A stretch of DNA of 39,128 bases from Phycisphaerales bacterium (lineage in GTDB: Bacteria; Planctomycetota; Phycisphaerae; Phycisphaerales; UBA1924): assembly GCA_947476675.1 (NCBI GenBank), contig CANJRL010000011.1, positions 1 to 39,128 of the forward strand. Direction: 5' to 3'. Shown here one piece after another: positions 7,720-15,343 of the stretch. The notes under the pieces were generated by a model, which was given only the letters and a program-made list of their open reading frames with translations, did no database searches and was not told the origin of the DNA. Position numbers and translations under genes: made by a program. The number at the start of each line of letters is the position of its first letter. Position 1 is the stretch's first letter.

Positions 7720-8351
7720 GCATGACCACGCAACCTCGTCGCGTCTCGCCGCGCGCGCCTCTCCTTCTCGCGGCCGCCGCCGCGTGCGCTGCGCTGGCCG
7801 GTCCCCTTGGCTGCGCGACGACAACCTCGCGCAGCCCCTACAGCGAGCGCGGACCGATGGAGCGGGACCCCGAGAAGGCCCGGCGCCTGCACGCCGAGGC
7901 CAGCGCCCTCGAATCCAAGGGCGGCGAACCCGCCGAGGTCGAGCGTCTGCTCCGCGACGCCCTCGCCGCCGACCTCTACCACGGCCCCGCCCACAACAAC
8001 CTCGGCGTCCTGCTGCTCCGCCGCGGCGAACTCTTCGAGGCCGCGAACGAGTTCGAGTGGGCCAGGAAGCTCATGCCCGGCCACCCCGATCCGCGGGTCA
8101 ACCTGGCCCTCACGCTGGAGAAAGCCGGCAAGGTCGACGAGGCCCTGCGATCCTACGACTCGGCGCTGAGCGTCTACGACAACTACCTGCCCGCGCTGCA
8201 GGGCAAGGCCCGGCTGGAGATCGCTTCCGGCCGCGCCGATCGCGCCACCGGAGCGGCCCTCGACGAGATCGCCCTCCGCGGCGACTCCGCCTGGCGGCAG
8301 TGGGCGCTGGTGTGGAAGGCCAAATTGGAGCGGGCGAGTTCCCGGGAGTGA
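7716..8351 (+). CDS. TPR-repeat lipoprotein at the end of the T2SS operon
   Basis: Predicted lipoprotein with tetratricopeptide repeats. A hydrophobic leader ends in a lipobox (LAGPLGC) with the lipidated Cys at about residue 33 counted from GTG 7716. The repeats include LYHGPAHNNLGVLLLRRGELFEAANEFEWARKL and PDPRVNLALTLEKAGKVDEALRSYDSAL, each split here across helices A and B. The GTG start overlaps the previous stop (GTGA); ATG 7722 is an alternative two codons in. Its place in the operon suggests a role in T2SS assembly, perhaps a pilotin-like partner of the secretin (inference). The gene ends 40 bases from the convergent helicase gene. Confidence 0.85.
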   Translation: MSMTTQPRRVSPRAPLLLAAAAACAALAGPLGCATTTSRSPYSERGPMERDPEKARRLHAEASALESKGGEPAEVERLLRDALAADLYHGPAHNNLGVLLLRRGELFEAANEFEWARKLMPGHPDPRVNLALTLEKAGKVDEALRSYDSALSVYDNYLPALQGKARLEIASGRADRATGAALDEIALRGDSAWRQWALVWKAKLERASSRE

Positions 8352-8391
8352 TCCGATTGCTAAACGCTTTCCCGCAAACCGGCCGTGCTGT

Positions 8392-10635
8392 TCATGTCTG
8401 AAGCCACTCTCTCCAACCGGCAGGCTCGATGAGTCGATCAGCGGCGATCCCGACATCCAGCAGCTCGTCGGTCAGATACTCGTCGTATTTCCTTGCCTGC
8501 TTGGGAACAACGTGCCCGGCAAGCAGTTCGATCGGGGGCGACGCCGCCACGCCCCGAAGCGCCGACACCGCATCTTCAGCACCGAGTGCGCACTCGATCC
8601 CGATCCTTGTCTCCTCGGCTATGACGCCCATGCTTCTCAGAAGCGCCGCGAGCCATCGCTGCTCCTTGGAGCCGGTCCATGTCAGCCAGAAGCAGGCGCT
8701 GTCGCTGATCCGCGCAAAGCCTCGCCGCCGCCACCCTCGCTCGGCCGCGAGCTCTATCGCACTGATGAGCGCCGACGCGGACGCTGAGTCAAGATACCTT
8801 CGATCAGTCGGCTCGAGGAGCGACGCGAGCATTCGCTCCCGGATCCGCGCATGCGTATCACCGAGTGCCGAGGTGAACGTCGGTTTCCGTCTCCGTGACG
8901 CTGCGCGGAGGAGAATCACCCGTTTCGTGTCATCAACCTCCACCACCTCCCAACGCCTGCCAGCGAACACTAGGTGGTCGCCAGCGGGCGGAGCGGTCGC
9001 GAACGGCATCTCACCAATAGGGCCCCTCGCGGTTACCAGCTGGAACTGATCTGGAGTGGCGAACACCGCATAGAAGCCCCGGTGCGAGCGAAGACGCTCG
9101 CCGCGGAGACCGAGGATGAGTCGCCCGTCGGGACCCTGCTCAATGATGTCGTTCGCGGCGAGCGCGCGCAGCACGCCTCCGAACACCGCCGGCGAAATCT
9201 CGCGAAACGGCCCGCGCACGCAGAGACGCTCGTGCGCCACAGCGGCCGTCACCGAGCCAAGCTCGGCGATAGTTGCGATGACCTGATGGGACAGAGTGCT
9301 CAGATCGACTCGGAGCGGCCGCGTCGGCTCGGTCCAGCCTTCCAGCATCAGATCACAGACTGCGACGGTCTCAAGCAGGTCGAGGGGCAGTGCCATCGAA
9401 GGCTTCGATTCGTCTGACCTGACCGTGCTGTCGGCGTAGCAGCGTAAGATGCGCGGCTCGCCGTCGCGCCGCCCGCTGCGACCCATCCGCTGCTTCAGCG
9501 ACGCGACCGACCAAGGCGCCCCGATCTGGCCTACCGCGCGCACCGAGCCGATGTCGACCCCCATCTCCAACGTGCTGGAACAGATCGTGGTCAGACCGGG
9601 TCTCGACTTCATCGCGGTTTCCGTGTCCTCACGGATCTCCCGCGCCAGCGAGCCGTGATGCACAAGAAACACCTCCGGCAGGCCTTCGCTCCGACACACT
9701 TCGTTGGCCAGGTCGGCGTAGATCTCGATATCGCCCTTGGCGTTAGCGAAGACGAGGTTCGCATGCGTGCGGCAATGCTCGACCAAGTCCGTCGCGATGC
9801 GACGCATTCGCACGAACTCGGGATCGTCATCCTCCGACCGCGCGAGATCCTCTGCCGGCTCTTCTCCGACCTTGTCTTCGCTCTTCTCACGCTCCGAGGG
9901 GTACCCGTGCACCTTGAGCTTGACTTCCTTGGATTCCGTTGGGTCGGAGATGACGCGCACTGTGTGGGGCGCATCCGGGGAGAGAACGGCCTTGGCAGCC
10001 TCCGCATCACCGATGGTGGCGGAGAGCGCCACCAGACGGGGCCGGGCCGAGCCAGTCGGAAGATGCTCCCCCAGCCTTGACAGCAGGCTGGAGAGATGCA
10101 GCCCGCGCTCGTTGCCCAGGAACGCGTGCAGCTCATCGATCACGACCGCTTCCAGCCGGGCGAACATGCGTGGCAGCAGCCGCGTGCGGTTCACCAGCAG
10201 GGACTCGATCGATTCCGGGGTGATCAGCAGCACGCCCCCCGGGTCGTCGAAGAGGCTCTTCTTGCGCGACGCGGACACATCCCCGTGCCAGCGGTGCACC
10301 GGCACGCCGATGTTCTCGCAGAGCGACTCCAGACGCTCGAACTGATCGTTGATCAGCGCCTTGAGCGGGCCGACATAGATCACTCGCACCGAGCCTGAAG
10401 GATCGGATGCGATGCGCGAGAGGATGGGCAGGAACGCGGCCTCGGTCTTGCCGCCGGCCGTCTCAGCCATGATGAGCAGGTCTTCGGGGCCGGTCAGGTA
10501 CGCCCTGATCGCGTGGGTCTGGATCGGCCTCAGACTCGGCCAGCGCATCTGCCAGAGCTTCAGCCGGAGGCCCTCGGCGAGCAGATCGAAAGCGCTGCGC
10601 AGCTGCGGAGGATTCGCGTCCGAGGCGGGTTCCAT
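8392..10635 (-). CDS. sngC: Shango defence helicase SngC (DEAD/DEAH-box, Lhr-like)
   Basis: Superfamily 2 helicase. Motif I is AETAGGKTEAA (GGKT at 61-64), motif II DELH at 167-170, motif III SAT at 205-207, and motif VI QRMGRSGRR at 382-390; LEMGVDIG precedes motif VI. The C-terminal ~340 residues hold an Lhr-like winged-helix and accessory region. Length is 747. It is the last gene of a three-gene minus-strand operon, starting 2 bases after sngB stops. TerB-domain protein + P-loop ATPase + helicase is the composition of the anti-phage system Shango. BREX type 2 also has an ATPase-helicase pair (BrxD-BrxHI), but no pglX, pglZ or other BREX gene is present. Sampled GC is about 63%, lower than in the T2SS operon. 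Confidence 0.85.
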   Translation of the reverse strand: MEPASDANPPQLRSAFDLLAEGLRLKLWQMRWPSLRPIQTHAIRAYLTGPEDLLIMAETAGGKTEAAFLPILSRIASDPSGSVRVIYVGPLKALINDQFERLESLCENIGVPVHRWHGDVSASRKKSLFDDPGGVLLITPESIESLLVNRTRLLPRMFARLEAVVIDELHAFLGNERGLHLSSLLSRLGEHLPTGSARPRLVALSATIGDAEAAKAVLSPDAPHTVRVISDPTESKEVKLKVHGYPSEREKSEDKVGEEPAEDLARSEDDDPEFVRMRRIATDLVEHCRTHANLVFANAKGDIEIYADLANEVCRSEGLPEVFLVHHGSLAREIREDTETAMKSRPGLTTICSSTLEMGVDIGSVRAVGQIGAPWSVASLKQRMGRSGRRDGEPRILRCYADSTVRSDESKPSMALPLDLLETVAVCDLMLEGWTEPTRPLRVDLSTLSHQVIATIAELGSVTAAVAHERLCVRGPFREISPAVFGGVLRALAANDIIEQGPDGRLILGLRGERLRSHRGFYAVFATPDQFQLVTARGPIGEMPFATAPPAGDHLVFAGRRWEVVEVDDTKRVILLRAASRRRKPTFTSALGDTHARIRERMLASLLEPTDRRYLDSASASALISAIELAAERGWRRRGFARISDSACFWLTWTGSKEQRWLAALLRSMGVIAEETRIGIECALGAEDAVSALRGVAASPPIELLAGHVVPKQARKYDEYLTDELLDVGIAADRLIEPAGWREWLQT

Positions 10636-10637
10636 GG

Positions 10638-12068
10638 TCAGAGCCGGAAGGAAGCGAGGTCGCCGTCATCCCTTGCATCCGCGGGGGGAATAGCCCGCGG
10701 AGCCGCCGGGGGAACAACCGGACGCGTCGCCGATTCGTCCGCGTCCTCCGCCGTTGGCACGGGCTCGGTCGTTGCCCGTGTCTTGATGCCGGCGATCAGA
10801 GCGGCCCAGTCGGCGGAAGGGTTCTGCTCGAGGACGTTCAAGAGGCCCACGAAATCTTTCACTGTGTCGCGCGGGGTCTGGAATGATGCAGCGCCCATCC
10901 GCTGCTCGCAGCTGGCCAGGTACCTTTCCAATGCTGGGTCCGGTAGGAGCGCCTGCTCGTCGCGGCCATTGGCGAACACGCGGCGCAGATTGAGCAATAG
11001 AACGTAGCAATCCTCCCGCCTCAGCGGCGCCAGCCTGATCACTGGACCGGAGAGATCGGCGAGGCCGTCCGCCGCGAAGCGGTTGTCGGCAAGGCGCGTC
11101 GCGAGAGCCTCGTAGCTGAACAGACCACGACGGCGATCGGTGAGACAGTCGTCCGTGGCGGCGAAGACCACCCCGAGGCCTTCGACTGATCCTTGCAGGC
11201 AGTCGTTGACAATCCGCAGGATCGCCTCGTAGTTGCGGTCGCGGGCGGTCCGGTTGTTGAGTCGGTGCGAGAGCACCACGAGTTCGTCGAGGCACACCAT
11301 CAGGCCGGCGTACCCCGCAAGGCGAAGAAACCTAGCCCAGAGCTTCAGGTAGTCGTACACCGAGTCGTCGTCGATGATGGTCCTCACGCCGAGGTCAGCG
11401 CGGGCCTCGGTCTTCGACGTGTACTCGCCCCGTAACCAACGCACGGCGGCGGTTTGGAGCTCGGGGTTGTGGTCGAGGAATCCCCGCAGATACGCGCTCA
11501 AGACGGCGGCGAAGTCGTAGCCGCTCACCAGGTCCTGCAGCGGCCGCAGGCGCGTCGTGATCACCGCCTCGATCTGCGGTGTCTTGGGCTTTAACTCCAT
11601 TGGCGAGCCAGCCCCGCTGGCATCGTGGGCAACCTCACCCACCCAACGCTCGATGATGCTGGCAAGGGCCCCGCCATCGGTCCGGGACCTCGTCGCGAAG
11701 TTGCGGGTGAGCTCGGCGTAGAGGCCGCGTGCGGCGCCGCCGGAGCCGCTTAGGCGCCGCTCCGTGGTGATGTCCGCTGCCGCTACCACGAACTTGCGTT
11801 CGAGCGCGACGGCCCGGACGACGTTCAAAAAGAAGCTCTTGCCGGCCCCGAACCGACCCACCACGAAGCGCACCGAGGCCCCGCCGCTCTCCACCGCACG
11901 CAGATCGCGGAGCATGGCGTCCACCTCCGCCCTGCGTCCGACCTGGATGTGCTGGAGACCGATTGAGGGAACCACCCCCGCGCCCAGAGAGCTCAGGATC
12001 GCGGTCCGGACTTTCTCAGGAAGTGGGCTGGGCATCGCGGGGGCTCCGTTGGGCACGAAGGGCGGCAT
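10638..12068 (-). CDS. sngB: Shango defence ATPase SngB (BrxD-like P-loop protein)
   Basis: P-loop ATPase of the DUF2791/BrxD-like group. Walker A is GRFGAGKS at residues 71-78 and Walker B LMVCLDEL at 256-263. VVFAATDDCLTD and APLRREDCYVLLLNLRRVFA match the sensor and C-terminal part of this group. Length is 476. The C-terminal ~50 residues are acidic and Pro-rich. The ATG at 12068 overlaps the end of sngA by 53 bases; ATG 12035 (residue 12) would cut the overlap to 20. Tight linkage to the TerB gene and helicase suggests the three act as one complex. The function in defence is known for the family, not shown here. Confidence 0.85.
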   Translation of the reverse strand: MPPFVPNGAPAMPSPLPEKVRTAILSSLGAGVVPSIGLQHIQVGRRAEVDAMLRDLRAVESGGASVRFVVGRFGAGKSFFLNVVRAVALERKFVVAAADITTERRLSGSGGAARGLYAELTRNFATRSRTDGGALASIIERWVGEVAHDASGAGSPMELKPKTPQIEAVITTRLRPLQDLVSGYDFAAVLSAYLRGFLDHNPELQTAAVRWLRGEYTSKTEARADLGVRTIIDDDSVYDYLKLWARFLRLAGYAGLMVCLDELVVLSHRLNNRTARDRNYEAILRIVNDCLQGSVEGLGVVFAATDDCLTDRRRGLFSYEALATRLADNRFAADGLADLSGPVIRLAPLRREDCYVLLLNLRRVFANGRDEQALLPDPALERYLASCEQRMGAASFQTPRDTVKDFVGLLNVLEQNPSADWAALIAGIKTRATTEPVPTAEDADESATRPVVPPAAPRAIPPADARDDGDLASFRL

Positions 12069-14343
12069 TCACGACAAAGCCCGCCGCATCCTCCTCGACC
12101 ACGGGCGAGCCGTGGGTGTCGAACGACCACTCGTTGATCGCCTCGAGCGCGCCGTCGAGCATAAGGCCCAGACGGGCCGCCTCGCGCGCCAAGTCCTCGC
12201 GCGTCCAGCGCTCGCGTGCGACCAGGGCGAGGAACAGCCCCGCGTAGCGCGGCGGCGGGCCCCCGGGCTGAGCAGGCGATGCAGGCGCCCCGGCCGCAAC
12301 GCTCGGCGGCGGTGCGTCTGCTCCTGCAGGGGCTGGAGACGCGCTATCCGGAGTGTGCCACGTAGGTTCTAGGTCAGTTTCGCCGATATCGTCGACCTGG
12401 ACCGCCTCGGCAAGCAGCCGCGCCACCTCGCGGGTTTCCGCCACGATCGCGTTGATCGCGTCCCGATCGAGCGCAAACGCGGCGGCGCCGGGCGGAGTCG
12501 GGATGGGCTCTCCTGTGGATGACACAGCAGCAGCCTGCCTCACGGTTACGACACCTGCATTGGTCCCCGGGGCGAAGCGACCGATCGCCTCCTCGAGCGC
12601 TTCCGGGGGTAGATCTAACGCCCGGAACGCCCGGCGGAGGGCGACCGTCTCCGCGCGGTCGATATCGCCGCCGGCTGACGCCACGGCCACAAGGGTTCTT
12701 CCCACTGCGGCTCTCGCTTCCACACCCAACATGTCGCGGAGGCGACTTGCCGTCTTCGACGCTCGTCCGGTGTCGCGGCGGAGCACGGCCCTGAGAGCAT
12801 CGAGCCGGCGCTGTTCATGGAGCGGCAATCGGAACGCCGCGTCGATGTGGGATACAAGCCGTTCGAGCTCGGAGGGCTCGATCTCGCCATCCGCAGCCGC
12901 GACAGAGAGGCCCAACTCGAGGATTGTTGAAGCCGCGCGATACCGCGACCGATCCACCTCGGATTCGTCGAGCCGGGGATAGATCGCGACCGCATCGTTC
13001 CAGCCGTATGCGAGAGCGGCCAGCGTGGCGTCCGGCTCGATCGCGAATCCGGCGTGTGTGACCGTCTCCGCCACCTTGCGTGATTGCGCGAGCGTCAGAC
13101 GTGGGCGCTCGGGGATGCCATGCAGCAGAGCGATCTCGCTGACGGCGATGAGGCATTCGAGATCGTCGCTCTCGGCTTCTGCACCAGCCCTTGGCGTCCG
13201 CTCTGCGACGAGCCTTTGGATGCCGGCAGCGAGCGGGTGATCGGTCTCCGAGCGCAGCTCGGGCGGGAGTGCTTCCCAGGCCTCAGACGTGAGACTTTCC
13301 CCGCCGCCGGCCCCGAGTTTCGAGAGTCTCCGGAGATCGTCCACGCAGCTGTTCCAGATGTCCGCAAGCGGCTCGAATTGCTTTGGAGCGCCAAGCGGGG
13401 AGGGGATCTCGCACGTCGCGGGAGTCAGTGACGGGCTGGCGGGCTGGTACACGAATCTCGCCGGACGCTTGGCGATCTTGAGCGCCATGCCCTCGCCGTA
13501 ACGCTCGGCGTACCGCCTGTCGAAGAGATCTTCAAACTCCCTGGGCACGCGGCGCACCACGACGCTGCGGGTCGAGCGGGGGTTGAGCCGTGCAATGCCG
13601 CGGGCGAGACGGGACGGCAGCGGGCGCCCGTGGTGCGCGACCCACGCGAGCGGCGCCCGGACCGAATCCTCCCGCCAAGGGTCAGCCAAGTCGCACACCA
13701 GATCGAACGTGGCCGCCGCGAACCTGGCGGGAGCTCGCGCGAGCTCGAAGCACAGCAGATTCGAGGAATACCTCCGGAAGGAGGCGCCATGATCGCTCGG
13801 CCGGGACTTATCCAGCATCCTCAGCCTCACGACCTCGCGCAGCACCCACTCCTTGTCGAGGTTGTCGAGCAGGAGCCTACGCTCGAGGCCGTAGTAGTAG
13901 AGAAACAGCATCCCCTCGTCCGCCGGTAGATGCGACCTGCCGCTGGCGAGCCATTCGAGGTACTTGCGGCGCTGCGCCGGACTGAGCGCTGAATAGGAGG
14001 ACCAGTAGCCCAGCGGGGCCGCCTCGGTTGACGTTGCGTCGACATCGGCACGGACCATAATCTCTGAAGCGTCGAGTGCCGCAGAGCCATCCGATGCGTA
14101 GACGCACGGCCCTTTGAGACGAAATCCGCCGACACGGATCTCGTCGGCTGGGCCGTGCCAGCGGATACCGAAACCAGCGCGCGGGGGTTCGACGCTGACG
14201 CTTGGAGCGCGCCTTGGCGCCGGCGCGGAAGCTGTCACTGCTCGGACCGGGCCTGCACCGTGTACCGACGACTTGGGCCGCTTGAACGCCACCGCCACGA
14301 TGACGATGCAGAGGACAACAAGCAGTGCCGCTAGGACCGCCAT
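12016..14343 (-). CDS. sngA: Shango defence protein SngA (TerB-domain membrane protein)
   Basis: First gene of the defence operon. A membrane segment (residues 1-20) anchors the protein. A TerB_N-like region follows (PLGYWSSYSALSPAQRRKYLEWL, about 110-132, then LFLYYYGLERRLLLD). A TerB core lies at about 470-510 (ILELGLSVAAADGEIEPSE, with the acidic AADGEIE metal-site motif). The end is a TerB_C-like segment (LEAINEWSFDTHGSPVVEED). Between TerB and TerB_C is a Pro/Ala-rich linker. Length is 775. TerB proteins are thought to sense or bind metal ions at the membrane; in Shango this subunit accompanies the ATPase and helicase. Start ATG 14343 follows GGGAACTTCCG, a weak Shine-Dalgarno. Confidence 0.85.
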   Translation of the reverse strand: MAVLAALLVVLCIVIVAVAFKRPKSSVHGAGPVRAVTASAPAPRRAPSVSVEPPRAGFGIRWHGPADEIRVGGFRLKGPCVYASDGSAALDASEIMVRADVDATSTEAAPLGYWSSYSALSPAQRRKYLEWLASGRSHLPADEGMLFLYYYGLERRLLLDNLDKEWVLREVVRLRMLDKSRPSDHGASFRRYSSNLLCFELARAPARFAAATFDLVCDLADPWREDSVRAPLAWVAHHGRPLPSRLARGIARLNPRSTRSVVVRRVPREFEDLFDRRYAERYGEGMALKIAKRPARFVYQPASPSLTPATCEIPSPLGAPKQFEPLADIWNSCVDDLRRLSKLGAGGGESLTSEAWEALPPELRSETDHPLAAGIQRLVAERTPRAGAEAESDDLECLIAVSEIALLHGIPERPRLTLAQSRKVAETVTHAGFAIEPDATLAALAYGWNDAVAIYPRLDESEVDRSRYRAASTILELGLSVAAADGEIEPSELERLVSHIDAAFRLPLHEQRRLDALRAVLRRDTGRASKTASRLRDMLGVEARAAVGRTLVAVASAGGDIDRAETVALRRAFRALDLPPEALEEAIGRFAPGTNAGVVTVRQAAAVSSTGEPIPTPPGAAAFALDRDAINAIVAETREVARLLAEAVQVDDIGETDLEPTWHTPDSASPAPAGADAPPPSVAAGAPASPAQPGGPPPRYAGLFLALVARERWTREDLAREAARLGLMLDGALEAINEWSFDTHGSPVVEEDAAGFVVNAALRAQRSPRDAQPTS

Positions 14344-14705
14344 CGGAAGTTCCCACGCATCGAGTAAAGCGCTCTCACGGCGCTGAACGATTCACGCCCG
14401 CGTTGCACCAAACGCTCGCAACCTGGTTGAGGATACCCGGCCGGGGAGGAGCTGAGAGTATAGGAATGACCCTGGGTTATCGGACGCTTTCCCAGGTCTT
14501 TTGTACATGGCACACTCGACCCGACTGACATTGCCGCATCTGTCGTGCCCACAGTGCTTAACGAGAGATCAGGCGATTCGGCCATCTGACAAATGCGACA
14601 TCGTATGGCACTCCCAGAGACGGGTTTCCGCACCCCGGGAACTACTCCGCTTAATCCGGGGCAGTGAGCGTGGCGTCGCCCGAGCCTCGGCTTCCCGGGG
14701 GTGGC
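14344..14705. other. Gene-free stretch upstream of sngA
   Basis: About 360 bases between the sngA start and the hairpin. Frames open here on either strand give low-complexity or non-protein-like translations. The defence operon promoter should lie here, but I see no convincing -35/-10 pair. GC is clearly lower than the flanks. Confidence 0.5.
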
Positions 14706-14728
14706 GAGCCGTGAGTCGCTCACGGCTC
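14706..14728. repeat. Perfect 10-bp inverted repeat (hairpin)
   Basis: GAGCCGTGAG, 3-base spacer TCG, CTCACGGCTC: a perfect 10-base stem. It is nested in a wider imperfect pair, CGGCTTCC (near 14688) with GGAAGCCG (near 14749). There is no T tract, so a terminator is unlikely; a REP-like or transposon-end element is more plausible. Confidence 0.7.
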
Positions 14729-14781
14729 CGCTCGCGCTTGTGCGCGGCGGAAGCCGGGAAGAACACAGCCAGCAGCACCGC

Positions 14782-14949
14782 CTACATCGCGCCTGCAGAT
14801 CTCAGAAGGGGCGGCAGGAACCCCTCGGGCGCACCCGGGCGATCTGCGGGCACTCCGACGCGGCCCCCGACCTCGCTCAGGTATCCCCGATAGTCAAGGC
14901 CTACAAATACACCAAAGACCATGAGCGGAATCACGCCAAGGACATTCAT
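14782..14949 (-). CDS. Small membrane protein coupled to the Imm53 remnant
   Basis: A 55-codon frame whose ATG overlaps the stop of the Imm53 gene in TAATG, an arrangement typical of translational coupling. It encodes one hydrophobic segment (VLGVIPLMVFGVFVGL) and then YRGYLSEVGGRVGVPADRPG. It ends at a TAG; immediately beyond, the same frame continues with a second hydrophobic stretch (VLLAVFFPASA) and a basic run, so a two-helix protein may have been truncated by the amber codon. I do not recognise the family. It may be a second decayed gene of the same small locus. Confidence 0.4.
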   Translation of the reverse strand: MNVLGVIPLMVFGVFVGLDYRGYLSEVGGRVGVPADRPGAPEGFLPPLLRSAGAM

Positions 14950-15251
14950 TACGTTGCTTGGGTCGCCCACTCCAAGAAGATGCGGATGATCTCCTCAAGC
15001 TTGTCAGATCCACCACGACCGCAGAACATCTTGTCTCTCTTGAAACAGGAGATTCAATCAGCGTCCGACCTGAGGATCTTCTTGGCGGCGAAGTCGCGAT
15101 CCTCAAGATCAGTGTCCTCAAGATTGATGTCGACACTCCAGCCCGGATTGTCGAGCGTACTGATGCGAATGCGAAAGGAGTGCTCCCAATCGCCGTTTGA
15201 GTGATCGCGGCGCCAAGCCATGAGCCGTGAAAGCGTGCTGTTGTCTGTCAT
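14949..15251 (-). pseudogene. Imm53-family immunity protein with an in-frame TGA
   Basis: Immunity proteins of this family protect against a polymorphic toxin. Codons 1-65 read with typical Imm53 features: LMAWRRDHSNGDWEHSF, then ISTLDNPGWSVDINLEDTDL, then KKILRSDAD. Codon 66 (bases 15054-15056) is TGA where the family has Trp. The same frame then continues to a TAA with ISCFKRD, CGRGGSDKLEEIIRIFLEWA, the expected C-terminus. Total of 100 codons matches the family. A single G-to-A change (TGG to TGA) explains it. TGA is a normal stop in the neighbouring genes, so recoding is unlikely; decay or a base error remains. Sampled GC is about 45%, far below the flanks, suggesting transfer. No toxin gene is seen beside it. 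Confidence 0.75.
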
Positions 15252-15343
15252 GATGCGATTCTCTTTGAACAAGAAACTCGGCGGATGAGACCCCACCCCC
15301 GGGGCCGTCATCAACGCCCGTGAACCGCTTCCGGGCTTGGGGG

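Noticed and set aside
8392-12068. Type 2 BREX system
   Set aside because: The ATPase-helicase pair resembles BrxD-BrxHI, but pglW/X/Y/Z genes are absent and a TerB gene is part of the operon.
15054-15056. UGA read as Trp or Sec (recoding) in the Imm53 gene
   Set aside because: TGA ends many neighbouring genes with overlapping starts, and no SECIS-like structure was identified; simple decay or a base error is more economical.
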